Below, piece by piece: positions 39,900-52,694 of a stretch of DNA of 64,000 bases. The first letter of the stretch is position 1. Each line of letters opens with the position of its first letter. The DNA lies in NCBI GenBank assembly GCA_907163375.1, contig CAJQUW010010488.1:17740-81739 (forward strand). The letters are read 5' to 3'. The stretch is from Prostheceraeus crozeri (taxonomy: Eukaryota; Platyhelminthes; Polycladida; Euryleptidae). The translations under genes and the position numbers were made by a program. The notes under the pieces are model-generated. The model made no database searches. It was not told where the DNA came from and saw only the letters and a list, made by a program, of their open reading frames with translations.

Positions 39900-42800
39900 C
39901 TATGGAAGAAATGAAATGAAATAAATAGACTGTATCTCATGATCAATTCGTTCTGTATTATTACGACAAACACATCATGAATGATGAATTTTGGAAATAT
40001 AGTCACAGAATTAAATATTTTGTTTTTCTGCTTCGGTTTGCTAGAAGTGTGATTAATACGAAATCAACGGCACATCGGGGAACCTATTAAGTGGGCAAAA
40101 AGGAATTCCTTATACCTTGCAGAGATAGGAAAAAAGTCAAGCGTCGCTTTCGGATTAATGTGAGTTCCAGCAAAGTGCTTCGATTGCCAAGACTCCTTCA
40201 GATTCGAAGAATTCAGATCATTGCGCACAAGGTTTCTCCATAATGTCGGCCCTTCCGATCATTATTGAAAAAAGTGGCAGGCGTACTTTTGTGAGCCTGC
40301 CAAAAAGTGGCATTAGTTCATTTGATGATTTCACCATCGTCTTCTCAGCCAGTCCTCACTAAATAGTGCATGACACTGAATCGAATGTTACCAGACGATG
40401 TGTGTTTTGGTGTGTGCGAAGTGATATCACAGCACGCACGCATCTCTCACTAGCTCTGGTGTCCTCTGCTGACAGCTTATTGTTTGTCATTTCCAATAGC
40501 AAGCGATACACGAATTATCCATTCGAGAAGGAGCAATCTGTCTAATTCTGAGATGTGCCATTTCGATATTAAGGTTACACATAACCCTTCTTTTATAATT
40601 GTACAAAACTACTAGCAGGGAAATATTGTTTGCCTTTCCTCCTTAATCACAAGCAATAGTATAGCCAGAAGAAAATCACGGACAATTTTTAATTTATTTT
40701 ATTCCAAACAGTGCATTAAGGCACAATTTGTTTAATTGCGTCAAATATAAACAATTGATTTGGAAGCCATTTGCTTTTAATATGTGTAATTTTCCTAAAC
40801 AGGGACTCCGTAGCATGAAATATTAACTGAATGTAAGACCTAACATATACAGTACGTATATGCATTTGTAATTTCATAAACATGTAAGTGCTACATTTGC
40901 GCGTTCATTTCAACAGTTCACAAGTAACTGTTGCAATAATATGACAATGAATTACATCTGCTACAGTACATGAAATGAATGTGTAGGCCTAAAATCAGAA
41001 TATATTTACAGTAATGTGTATACTACATACAGTGCCTCAATATATGCAATTAACACATGCTACAAATTGTCTCGCCTCGGATGCAACGAACCATTTCTCT
41101 AGGTCCATTGAAGTACGCCATAAGCAGGTTTTACTGTAATTACACATCGTTAAAACCATGCTTGTACACAATATTTTGAAAAATGAACAAAACAAGAACA
41201 CATACCTTGTTTAAAACTGTTATATTGTCCCTTTGAAATACAGCTATTCATAAACTCTATCTAATATAGAGAACTATAACATGCGTTTATTGTGTTTTCT
41301 GTTAATGTGTACTATGTGAGGTAATGAACAATTTCATGAAATTACAATCATCTGAACACAAGACACATGTGAAGATAGTAATTTGTCTTCGAAGTCAATA
41401 TTAATATGTTTTGCACATAAGTAATACTTAAATTACACGTCATTATTTGAAATAACAATCAAAAACAAATTAAAACAAAAGGAACATTAAAACAGACCTT
41501 GTTTTTCAACCCTAATTACGCATATCTGTTTCTGATCACAGAGGAGATCGCTGACAAGTTCCAAAATTTGATTCAAGATGCATCATGTTTTGCAAGCAAG
41601 CCTGGATTTTCGCTAAATCAAATACAAGTACTTCTTTGAGTGTCAAAGATCATGGTTGCCCGATGATGCATATATAGAAACAGAGATTCTCCAAACTATA
41701 CTGCTTTCACAATGCTATCGTAAATATTAAATGATGAAAATGTGCTTCATGTTCAGTTGTTGATGCTGAATAAATGCGAAGCTGAGATATTACTATGATT
41801 TATCATTCATTGCACTATGCATGACTTGGTGACCATAAGTAAAGCACTCTGTTTATAACGTACCACTTTGTAGCATACATGCTTCCAAGGCATACCTGAC
41901 TCAATGTTCGCAAGACTATAAGTGGCATTTACAACGCACTTTTCCACGTAAATCCTGAAATTCATGTCTACTCGCCTTCAGCGAATCACCTCACTACCTA
42001 TCATCTGCATGTAACTAAATCGAATCAAAACATTTTAGTCTGCATACACTTGCTTTTGCACATCAAGCTCCAATTGCATCTTCTGACTTTTTCACTTGTA
42101 ATTGTCGAAATTCACTTCCTCTAGGTCGAAATTCAATTACTCGAAATATAACGGTCACTGGAAACACGAACTATTCGTTTATCGCCCGTCAAGTGGCTCA
42201 GCAGTATCAATCCGATGTATCACCTAGATGCGAGGATCAGTACAGCATCATCTGCACATCTCCTGGATAGCATTACTAATATTCAGATACCACTTCATTT
42301 TTCAACATAATCATCGTGACTATTCGCAGGTCTCTTTTCACCTTCAGAGAAGAAAGTAGTAAAGACGACATTCTATGATCGTTCAGCATTTAATTTAGCC
42401 GTTTGGAAAAAGAAACTTCAAATGTCATCTTTCCATAGACCGCATGGATGAAAATGGGAGGGCATGAGGACATGAACGTAGCAAAACAACATCTTTCATT
42501 CAGCGCTTTCCTTGATGCTCAGCATTTGTACGACCATAGTTGTTTTACTTCACAATCCATCACACATTGCATGATGGGCTTGAATTCGATTATTACGTTA
42601 AAAATTCTACATAAAGACTGTTTGCATTTTCTGAACATGCAAAGTTGGGCTATTTCAAAAATGTAGATCTCAAAAAAATCATTGAACTGTTTTCGAGAAA
42701 ATTCAAATTTTTAATTTTGCAAGTAGTACGGATTTTTTTTAATTTCAAATAGAAGGCTTTCCATGCAAACTGTTCGCATTTCCAGGTATTCTAGCGCTTA

Positions 42801-45800
42801 TTAAGTTGTAAAATGACAAAATTTGTCACAATTTATCAAGTTTTCTTAAAAGAATTTGAATTTTGATGTCAATTAGAAATTTTGAAATAGATTTTGGAAT
42901 TCTTAAATGAAAACCTCTGCCAAATGAAATTCATTCTTTGGTGTTGTGGTGCATGCTCACTCTTCAAGAGTCGATAGTGCATGAATTTTTTTTCATTTAT
43001 CTGGTTGCTTCAGAGGTTAATTTATTACCTTTATCTTAATGAACTAAGTGAAAAACAATACATAGAAGTCAGTCTCAAAATTTCTATGATTAACTATTAA
43101 CTTCACGTGAGCGATCAAACAGCAATAAAATCTATCAATTATTTAACTCACACAAATTATATAATTTGCCAATCCCATGCGAAAAGCTGCATCATTGAAA
43201 AATATTTGGATACAGAAAGTATTGCGGAATCAAGTTTGACATCGAGAATGAATAAATTGATTTCTGAATATTTCGAAATGAAACAAATGGATTTCGAGAC
43301 TAAAATTAATTGCACTGTAAATAAGCAGATGAGACCCCTAGTGATTTGTAGTTATATTGGCATTTGGCGAAAGATTTGTGGAGCACTCTCTTGAAATGTC
43401 TTCATCTTGTAAAATTCTAAATAAATAAAGGTTGGGGAGAACCTTCTATTTGAAATCCAAGAAAAATGATTTCCATTCTAGTTGTAAAATTCAAAATAAA
43501 ATATCTCAATCACTTTTTGATATTTACATTTTTGAGCTACCCTCTGGCAAATATGCTCAAAAATGCAAACAGTCTTTCTGGAGAATTTTTAGTGTGATTA
43601 TCGAATTCAGACCCAGTACTGCTTGAAATGGTGTTGTGGTTCTCCGCACTGTGAGAGCAACTCTCTATACATATCAGCACCAAGAATTCTCTTCCTCTTC
43701 TGATCAGAGAAACGAATCCCTGTTTCTTGTCCATACAGACGATTAGAGGCTCGACATCACGAACCTGCACATTTCCTACAACTACTGAGAAAATGCATGA
43801 GCGCGTACGTAGGTGATGAGGAGGTGTACCAATACATCGTCATCCATATTCTGTCATTAGAGTTGACAGAAGTTGTGACATGCTTCAAACAATGCAAAAT
43901 TGCATTGCATACATCTAAAATTCACTAGATTGAGACGAAAGATCACTGAACATTTAAACGACAGGACTGACCCTTGCATTTTCTTTTGAACTATTGGCGA
44001 CATTCTAATTTAGAACTGAAATCATAAATGTTGATAGTCGCTAAATGCATCATCACTCATCAGGCTGGTGTTTTAGAGGGTAATAATTGCCGGTAATTAT
44101 ATTACGGTTATGGTTACCGGCAATTATTGCCCAAGCACCATAGGCAATTATTATCGGTAATTTTTGAAGTTTCAATTTGATTTCAACACAAAATTTTCTA
44201 TCTATACCATCGATTTTCCCTAAGCTCATTTGCATTCAGGATAGCAGCTTCGTTATTGTTATTTTCTCTGGAGCTTGATATTACTTGTTAGTTTGATATC
44301 GTCTTTTAAAATCCTGTTAACGTTGAAAATGACTGGCATCAATTGAAAAATTGTTGTATCGCCAACTCATTATCATTTATCTTTATTGAATCAATTTATG
44401 TTCATTCCGTCTGTGAATGATTGAAACATATACATCAATCTTACTATAACAATGCTCAAAATGGAGTGATGTGACAGAGGGCGAGTCTACTCATGGAGTC
44501 TTCTATCCTAGGAAATTCTATCTAGAAAAGCAGTATCTGACAGTGGTCATTATTTACACTTCCAAAGTTGCTACAATAACGGCTTTTCGCTATTCAACCG
44601 ACAATAGATGATGATTCTCAATATGAAAGTCTTCAATTAACGGAATATTCCATTGAAACGATTTTTTCTGCAGGATAGCCCGAAATTCCCATAGTCAATT
44701 TGCAGCAATTTTAAATACCACAGTTTCGCTAATAGTGATCATCTTAGTTAAATATGCAAGTTTTAGAAAGTCAAACAACTACTATCATGCTAGAGCCAGC
44801 ACTCACTATCTTGATTCTAATACCAATATAGGAATGTAAAATTGATTCCTTGGTACAAATCACAACATTTGTTGGTGATGGACTTCCTGCCCCTACTGCT
44901 GAATTTGACACTCAGCGAAAGATGACTGCAGTAGCACTAGCAGCAATTCAGGAGACTTCATTCTGCAGCTGATTTTTGCGGCAATTTGCTTCTTCAACCT
45001 TTATAACCGATAGAGAAGATAATAATCAAAAGCGTCTGATTATGCTAGAATGATTAATGATTATGCGAAGAGAAATGTCAAATGATGTTGGACCTTTGTT
45101 TCCTATGTTGCAATATGATTCATTAAGTTCTATTGATTGAAATGGATTCAGACTAACATAGACATACATGTAGCGTTGATATTAAGTACATGCATTTTTA
45201 CCATCAAAATTACTATACTTTTGTTAATGAAACGTTTTGAAGGATTCTGTGGAAAGTTAGCATATTCTAACAAGAGAGAGAGAGAGAGAAAATAACCTAT
45301 GTCAGATCAAATCGTGTTGTGTCTGCAAAACATTGACATTGAGGATAAACGAGACTGTCTGACCTAATCTCACCTCTGGCTTAGTCATTTCCGCATGTCA
45401 TGAAGGTGCACTAACAAGCACAAACGAGCAAATACATGTAATTATTTTTTAACAATGTAGTACATGTAGATGAAAAAAAATACATAAAAATGCATTAAGT
45501 GTGGGATAAGTCGGTGAAAAGATTGAAAATACCGACACTAATGCAGATACATGTAATTGTTCACAGATTCCGCCAATTGGTGACCGGCTTAACGATTTTG
45601 AAATTCCTACACGAGCAGTCTCCTAAAAAGTCAGATGAATATGATCTATGCTGCGTGTCTTCGTTTCCAGAAGTTTGAATACAGGCCAACATTTTCTACA
45701 TTTCGTGCAAATAAAGAAAGGAAATTAAAAATCAGAACAGGCTTTGGTTAAAAAATAATGGACACTACTTATATGCCAAGCAATATGCCTTACTTCCTCT

Positions 45801-48800
45801 AACACCTGAACAATACTTTTATACAATAAAACATCATTTTGATGATTCTTAGATCCTAATTCCAATTCAATTTCGTGGATTTTATCGATAATTCTTTGAA
45901 GTATTGCAACCCTATCAGTTTTCGAATTGGTATTTCAGATTTACCTGTATAAATGCTTGTGAAAGATAATTTGTCAATTTCATTTGTAGTGCCGTAGTAA
46001 TTTTGAATGCTGATAGTACGGATCATTGAGATCTCGGACAAAATGAGCAGGCCTATAAGACTCCTATGAAATAGCGGAAACTGTTCCATTTGTAACACTT
46101 TTGTTTTAAATCACAAAAATTAGAATAATCATTGACTCTGATAAATTACGGCAAATTTACGAGACTGCATCAGGTAGGTAGATTTCAGGTAGAAATTCAA
46201 CTGACAGCAGCATCAGCTTCATGAACTCACATTGTAGGCTGAATACGGAGCTGGATTCATATACGGCTGCAGATTGACGTACATCTCCAACTCATCTTCT
46301 GATAAGTCATTAGCTATTTCCTAGGAGAGAAAAAAATTGATAGATGTCAGCAGTACGGTCAGAATCCAATTCCCTTACTTCTATGGACGGATATCTTGGA
46401 TAAACTCTTCGGAAATCATCCATTGTCAGCATCGTTTTGGAATAATGGGCAGGAGATCCAGGACTCGGCTTGAATACCTGAAAGGCAGAGAAATGTGGCT
46501 AGCTCTCAGTTTTTTATTGTTCAAAGTTGACTTACTTTATGAGACAAAATAACGATGAGCTGTTGGCGCGTGATAAGTCCTCTCAATGTACCGAAACTGC
46601 CGCCTGTCCGATTGTTTCTGGATCCTGTGATAACTGGGAAACCATCATGAGTCTGATTCTTTAATACTGTTACGATTTGGCCGACCTGTGAATTGAAAAA
46701 CAATTAAATCAATTACAAAGTGATTTGTTCCTTTTACATCTATTTATTTATGTGGCACACTCCGGTTACCCGACCGGTCAACAGATATCGATATTTGCTA
46801 TCTCGATTCCAACATTGATTTTTATAAACTAATACTCATAATATTTATTAGTAGACTGCACACAATGTATTATTACCCATAGAAAATCAAATTCAATTAT
46901 TAATTATCAGCTGCTCTGGTGTAGGTCGTGACGATAAGATGTTGAGTGACGTCAGTGGGTAAATCCAATTTATTCCACAACATTTCTGTCTTTTCAACTT
47001 TGGGTCTCAGATTTCCGTGAAAATTTGCATATATACTCATTTTTTTACACTGAACACGAAAATCTTAGCGGCGACCACACCAAATAAAAACTTTCCATAG
47101 AAATCTAGCACTTTTAAAAAGTCATTTTTTCTACATCTCGGTCAGAGGACAAATTGATGTCGGTCAGATAGATGTCGAATAGGAAACTCTTCGGCTTCTG
47201 CATTTGGGTTGCTGATGAAACTGGGAACTTAGGATGAATGCTTGCATGCGGAAAGCGAAGTGACCAAAATGAAACGTGTAACATATAATGTCCGTTGACC
47301 GTGACCTACCTTGTCCTCTGACCGAGATTTTTAAGGTCTCGGTCAGAGGACAAATTGATGTCGAACAGGAAACTCTTCGGTTTCAGCATTTGGGTTCATG
47401 AGATTGCGGAACTTAGGACGAATACTTGAACGCGTAAAACGAAGTGATCTAAATGCAATTGCATACATTATCATGTCTTTAGACCGAGACCCTTGTACTC
47501 TGACCGAGATCTTCAATTTCAACGTTGTCCTCTGACCGAGATTTTTTAGGGTCTCGGTCAGAGGACATTTTCGCGGTTTTTGGAGATTTTGAGAGGGTTA
47601 ATTGATATAAATAAAAAAATTCTTTTGCATAGATGTTAAGAGCATGGATCCCTCCTATGTTGTGAAATTTCATCGATTCCTGACAAAATTTCTGGTTTCA
47701 GCATCCATATGAAATTTTTGGGAATATTCGAATTCTTGGTCGAAAAAACGGATAAAAATATTTTTAAATCAATATTGCTCACTTGTAACGGCATCAAACT
47801 GAATTTTCTTTACGGATTTATAAACTAGCACACTAGAGGATTCGTTTGGTGCAAAACGTTTAATGGAAGAATCAATATTCTTCGAGAAAAGGTACCTCGG
47901 TCAGAGGACAGAAAACGTCTCGGTCAGAGGACATTTTTTCATTGGACAATGGAAACCCAGTAAAAATTCAATGATTAATATTGATTATAACATTTAAAAT
48001 TAGACTGTCTTAAAGAGCTGATCTTCTTTCAGATGATATAAATATTAGTGGGTGTATTTGAATGTAGCTGATCGAAAATCCGTGTTGAAGTGAGAGTACT
48101 GCAACTTTGGACATGCCTTTTTGGTCTTTTTTCGGCAAAAAACGGCAACTAGTGAAGAAGGTCTTGGCTTTGTGACTTTTTAAAAACCATGCCATAATAG
48201 ATGAGATCTTTACGGTTCGATTAAAAAAAACTATTGAAATCGGTTCATAAATATGGATTTTACAAATCAAAGACACATTTTCGTCAAATGTTGTGGAATA
48301 AATTGGATTTACCCCAGTATCTCACGATGCAAATTCATGATATTATTTCTACACATGTTAACATAACACATTATCAGGTGTAAACACAAGCTGCTGTAAA
48401 CACTTTAAGCGTACAGGAACAAATGTAACCCGAAAGTAAACTTACAGCTGCGAGCGAAGAAATTAAATTGAAGACTACAATCAACGCGAATGGAGAACAC
48501 TTTGTGCTCCTTGCGACGAGAAGCCAATCAAGCATTAAACTAAAAGAAAGTTTAACCATGAGAGATGCAACTCCTGGCGCAGTCCGCTTCTGAATTGGAA
48601 GCACAATCATCTTGGTTGATAGATTATTCTAAGATGTGCCTTTACACTTAAATTAGTGGCATGTGTTATTTCTAAAAACAGCATGTGATCATACCATGTC
48701 CATTGTGAGGAATTCAGAAATTTCTTTTGCCTGTGCCTATTAGATGCTGCACGCAGATGCTGCATCTGCTTTGCTGTATAACTTGGACAGCTTCTTTTTG

Positions 48801-51800
48801 TTAATCAAGACATAGTTTCACATTATTTTTGTTAATCAAAATATAAATATGTTATCGACATGAGCAACAAGCATTGCTTGTTATTTGACAACTTAGATTT
48901 CAGTCACTGATTCACTTTCCCACTAATTTCTGAATTCTATTCTCATCAATTCTACAGACAAATGACATGTTCACATCTACATGTATATGAATTGAAGATC
49001 ATTGTAGATAACAACAAAAAAGTCCTATAATATAAACGGATATCGTGGTCCATGTCTTAACTGTGTATTTTGGAGTTTAACTGCATTTTTCAAAACCATT
49101 TCGGTCGTTTCACTCAATTTAGAATCCCACGATTCGCTCAATTTCAAAAACCGATTTCTTAAAATGTCCTCTATCAGACATTCATCTATTTTGTACAATG
49201 CTGTCATTCATAGAGAGCAATGCAATGTACAAAAGTCGACTGAGAATTGGTCTATCAACATTAAAGCACAGTAGCTAATTGTATAGTTCTGTCTATTACT
49301 TGAATCATCAACTGATCGGCATCGTGAGCAAATAACCAGTGACATTTTCATAAATTACACAGTCACAGCGACAATGAAGAGGTCATCAGTGTCTATCATA
49401 TCATTGTCTTTCACAAGGCTGCTCTCAAAGTCGTTGTCTGACGGTGAACATGTTCATGAAGAGTAATGGCAAAACTCAGACAGACATTCATGCGAAGTTC
49501 AGCTTTCAGTCACTTTCGAAACACTTAACTGACTAAAGAATGCATAAGGAAGATTCGGTATTACCAACGATGTATCATTATTACAATGAAATAGGGTTTT
49601 TTTGGTCGGGGAAAAATATTCGAACAAATAAGCTTAAGATTCTCATTATTATTTTATTCGACGAATATTTCTTTCCGAAAATGAACGAAAAATGCGCTTG
49701 AAAGTCATGCATCATTTTAAAGCACAGTATAAGAAGAACATGATCCAATCATAAAAAATATACATAGGAGCTTAAGGAATTTCTTCGCCAAAAGCAATGT
49801 GTGTAGTAAGTTCACTCTCCTCATCAGTCGATGTACTCAATCATATAAAAGAGAATTTGCTAGTTTTAAATTGACTGGTAACCGCCTTGTCACTTTGGAA
49901 AACTCTTCAGATCTTTGAAGGTTATACCGCCACAAGCATTGAGGCGGAAAGAGTGCTTTCGGCTGCAGGTCTTTTTGTCATGAAGCTCTGCAGCTGTCTC
50001 AACGATTACGCGATCGACGATCTTTGCTTTCTTCGCCGATACTTCCTCAGAAACAAGAACAATTGACATTGAATGACAGTTGCTACTTATTAATATGTAC
50101 ATGCCCAAACCATCGCATGACAACCATTACTGTTAGTATGCGATCATTGCCCATCTTTCTAATTTCCCTGCTGATGAATAAACCCTATTGTTTGTTATTT
50201 GCTGTTTTTGACGGCTCACATAAGAGTGACATAACTAGATAGAAAAGTCGAATAATATTCGATCATAGATATTTCATTCGTTAATTCGAAAAGAAAAAGA
50301 TCATTATTTTCATGTCCACATAACTGCATTCAATAATGCAATATTCAGTACGTGCCTTTGATATAATGTCTTAAGCAGCAATTCATTATTTTGATGATAA
50401 TATATCCTAACAAATATATAATAAACAGACAAGAACCCACGCCCACTTGATTTATTTATACATGTATATTCTTAGAGGGCAGTAGCTTAGAACCTGAAAT
50501 CTGTGAAATTGTAGCCCTCCGCGTACAAAGGCCACTTTTTTGCGTGACTGGTGATTCCACACAACTTTGTCAATAGGGAATCATATCACAATTATTGTTC
50601 TAAACTAGCAAATTCTTTATCCTGTCCAATCACGTACCGGTAATTGACTATCATTTCATAAGACAATGAATTCTGATGCACAAAAGTTAACACCTGACTA
50701 CTGGAGTTATATGTAGAACATCAGACAGCGGGGATGAAATGGTTGAATCTGCAGACAGCCACGTTAATCGTGCTGATTTTGAGTTGAATTTGCTTTTCAC
50801 CTGTGGAACCTGATTAAATTTCCTAGACCTAGTAGCTGAATTAGCTTTCATCACCAGAAATATCTTGCATGCGAAACAACTTCATTACCATTTTCACTGG
50901 ACCCCATTGTCGGATGACGAATTCTTCAGCTTTGACGGTCTCTCCGTGAAGGAAGTACATGAGTTTCGCTATTTGAGTGATGTGCTTAGATTCGATGCAG
51001 AGGCAGCGAAGGCGGTAGTGTTCAGATTTTCGGCATGGTTGAAATGGAGAGATCTTAGCAGCCTGCTATGCAATCAAGATATCCTAATAAAATGTAGAGT
51101 TCAAGTGTACGCGAATGCGATCAGTACTGCTATACGGAGCGGAAACATGGCCATTGACTTAGTAACAAAGAAGCCGGTTTGAAGTGTGTGATCAGAAGAT
51201 GCTGCGCTACATGTTGAGGACAAAATGGCGAGACCAGGTCGCCAATGAAGAGGTGATGAGAATGTGCGGACTGACACACCTGAAGAACTGAATTCGACAG
51301 AGGCTTCGATAGCTTGGTTATGACAGTAGAGCGGAAGAAATGTTCACCGGGAGAGTGGAATCCATGAAGTTGGAGGGAAAGTGTCCAATTGGAAGACCAG
51401 GGATCGCAATTCACCCAAGAAAAAAACGGAAGAATCGGGGTTTGTATGCATAAATTTGAAATATTTACATTAGAATATTTCGTTAAAAAAACGAAAAAGA
51501 TGAAAAAACGGAAAATTGCGATCCCTGGACAGTACGTAGCAGCGTTCAAGAAGACCTGGATGCCTTTAACATCAGCGAACATCTTGCCCAAGATCGGGAC
51601 CAATGAAAACAAGCCATCAAACTTCGTCCAACAAGCGATGGGACCAGAAGGACGTGAAGCGAGAAGTGAAGCTAAGTGACTGACTAGAGCCCATTATTTT
51701 CACAAATCAGGAGTCGTTTTACTGGGTAGAAGTACCATTTACAGTCATTAGAACATAAAAATATTTGCAATACTCCTATCTGTTATTGAATCGTATGTCT

Positions 51801-52358
51801 CAGGATAAATATCTTGTATTTGAAAGATTCTGTGTTATTTCCTAACATAGTCGGACATAGTGGTTTGGTTTATCTTCAATGTACTTCAATTAGATCGCAA
51901 TGACTCATTAAAGGCATAATACTTCTCTAAATTAACCACAAATCGTATTATTTGAAATGAACCTACCTGTTCGATGACGCGGAATGTGGTGACGGGATGT
52001 GACATAACTTCTCGCGCAGTAATTGTGGCCGCAAGACTCGGAGGCTCCCATGGAAGCAAAGGTACATTGGACATATGGATATGCATATCGTAGATACCTT
52101 CATTGAAGATATCACCGATGAATTTGGCAAGCATGAGGACGATCATGACAGGTAAACCGACTGAGATATTACCCGTGGCTTCCATTATGATGACCGTAAG
52201 TGAAATCGTCATCCTCACGACACCACCCAGCTGGCATGCTGCTCCAATCAACGCGTATTGGCCAACACTGGACGCAGGGATCCAATCCAAGGTATGAAGA
52301 CAAAGCCCGAAAGCCCGACCCCAAGCAGCGCCAATCAGCAGGAGAGGAATAAACAAAC
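39705..52358 (-). CDS. CLCN7: CLC-7-type chloride/proton exchanger, 3' part (five exons)
   Basis: Host gene on the minus strand; exons 51967-52358, 46536-46685, 46379-46477, 46231-46320 and 39705-39899, all with GT-AG borders and consistent phase. The joined reading gives helices N to R, CBS1, a linker and CBS2, ending at a TGA. Closest in pattern to lysosomal CLC-7: the helix-R motif [21 protein letters not shown], and [13 protein letters not shown] near the end. CLC-7 exchanges chloride for protons across lysosomal membranes with a small beta subunit (OSTM1 in vertebrates). Upstream exons are not seen in 52.4-64 kb and presumably lie beyond the window. CLC-6 is the alternative; the KDLAR ending favours CLC-7. 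Confidence 0.88.
39900..46230. other. CLC-7 last intron, 6.3 kb
   Basis: AT-rich. No exon or coding-capable transposon seen. Contains a CAATTATTGCCGG inverted repeat at 44078-44132 and a short GA microsatellite near 45275. Confidence 0.6.
44078..44132. repeat. 19-bp inverted repeat, one mismatch
   Basis: GGGTAATAATTGCCGGTAA at 44078-44096 pairs with TTACCGGCAATTATTGCCC at 44114-44132 across 17 bases; two further related segments lie between and just right (to about 44162). Possibly the core of a small fold-back MITE. Confidence 0.65.
46231..46320 (-). CDS. CLCN7: CLC-7 exon: start of CBS2
   Basis: 90 bp, 30 codons, phase 0; acceptor CTCTCCTAG, donor GTGAGT. Encodes [25 protein letters not shown] (written in two parts), matching DLSEFMNPSPYTV of vertebrate CLC-7. 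Only 58 bp separate it from the preceding exon. Confidence 0.9.
46379..46477 (-). CDS. CLCN7: CLC-7 exon: linker between CBS domains
   Basis: 99 bp, 33 codons, phase 0; acceptor GCCTTTCAG, donor GTAAGG. Encodes [15 protein letters not shown] and [15 protein letters not shown]; the DFRRxYPRxP motif matches DFRDAYPRFP in human CLC-7. Confidence 0.9.
46536..46685 (-). CDS. CLCN7: CLC-7 exon: CBS1
   Basis: 150 bp, 50 codons, phase 0 at both ends; acceptor CAATTCACAG, donor GTAAGT. Encodes [20 protein letters not shown] ... [17 protein letters not shown], the body of the first CBS domain. A poorly conserved insert ([12 protein letters not shown]) sits where vertebrate CLC-7 has a variable loop. 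Confidence 0.9.
46957..48314. mobile_element. Non-autonomous DNA transposon, 1.36 kb, 29-bp TIRs
   Basis: GGGTAAATCCAATTTATTCC plus ACAACATTT at 46957-46985 recurs perfectly inverted at 48286-48314. CAGT abuts both ends (46953-46956, 48315-48318), a 4-bp target duplication. No transposase. It lies in the CLC-7 intron between the CBS1 exon and the transmembrane exon. The 4-bp duplication leaves several superfamilies possible. Confidence 0.8.
47137..47933. repeat. Seven exact copies of a 15-mer (CTCGGTCAGAGGACA)
   Basis: Direct copies at 47137, 47338, 47553, 47896 and 47919; inverted copies (TGTCCTCTGACCGAG) at 47312 and 47526. All are inside the 46957-48314 element. Two flanking segments of about 200 bp (from 47137 and from 47338) are also similar, so part of this is a tandem duplication. 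Confidence 0.85.
48319..49875. other. CLC-7 intron, no gene seen
   Basis: AT-rich intronic DNA without recognised features. Confidence 0.45.
49896..50066 (+). pseudogene. hAT transposase C-terminal fragment
   Basis: Plus-strand frame [19 protein letters not shown] then [12 protein letters not shown] ... LCFLRRYF and a stop. The [12 protein letters not shown] segment is the hAT dimerisation motif. Only about 56 codons survive. Flanking ends were not identified with confidence. Confidence 0.65.
50865..51680 (+). pseudogene. LINE 3' fragment (reverse-transcriptase C-terminal part)
   Basis: The frame from 50865 reads [17 protein letters not shown] ... [13 protein letters not shown], matching the region after the reverse transcriptase in many LINEs (FKYLGS...W.KWR...LC). 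Past 51180 it continues in another frame with [20 protein letters not shown] and, after a small MITE insertion, with [13 protein letters not shown]. Frameshifts and stops are frequent, so it is an old 5'-truncated copy, antisense to CLC-7 within its intron. Confidence 0.65.
51398..51527. mobile_element. 130-bp MITE inserted in the LINE fragment
   Basis: CAGGGATCGCAATT at 51398 and inverted ending at 51527. Removing it rejoins the LINE reading (GRPG...QYVAAFKK). hAT-like ends; target duplication not resolvable. Confidence 0.65.
51967..52358 (-). CDS. CLCN7: CLC-7 exon: helices N to R and start of CBS1
   Basis: 392 bp. Acceptor TTTTCCAG at its 5' edge, donor GTAGGT after ...VIEQ. It opens with a split glycine codon, giving [15 protein letters not shown], the GxFxP anion-binding motif of helix N, then [25 protein letters not shown] (shortened motif: [10 protein letters not shown]) and EGIYDMHI, whose tyrosine is the conserved pore residue of helix [14 protein letters not shown] starts CBS1. 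Confidence 0.9.
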
Positions 52359-52409
52359 CTGGAAAATTGCAGGAGACATAGAGGAAAATTCCAATGTAGA
52401 ATTTAATCA

Positions 52410-52620
52410 TTCCTTTTTCTTTTACTCATTCCAATCCCACCCAAGGCATGAAGCCACGCTAGAAGTTAGGGGTGGGTAGCCTTCACACACTCGCACCTCT
52501 CACCAGGTTAGGGTTAGTACGATCCAGTGAGGGCGGTGGTACCTTCCGAGGCGGACAGACTCGAACCCTGGACTCTTTGCACTTCCCTACCAAAGCGTAG
52601 CCATTACCAGCTATCCTACC
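52410..52620 (-). mobile_element. tRNA-derived SINE (minus strand)
   Basis: On the minus strand an A-box-like TGGTAATGGCTACG (52596-52609) and a B-box GGGTTCGAGTC (52558-52568) have tRNA-like spacing, followed by about 130 bp of non-tRNA body. It sits about 50 bp upstream of the CLC-7 exon acceptor at 52359. Confidence 0.55.
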
Positions 52621-52694
52621 ACCTATTCCTACATGTTCCCAACATATTCCATCTGCTTCATGCATGGCTCTTATGGATTTCTTGAATTGCATTT

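Noticed and set aside
45272-45290. Short GA dinucleotide run
   Set aside because: Ordinary microsatellite, too short to matter.
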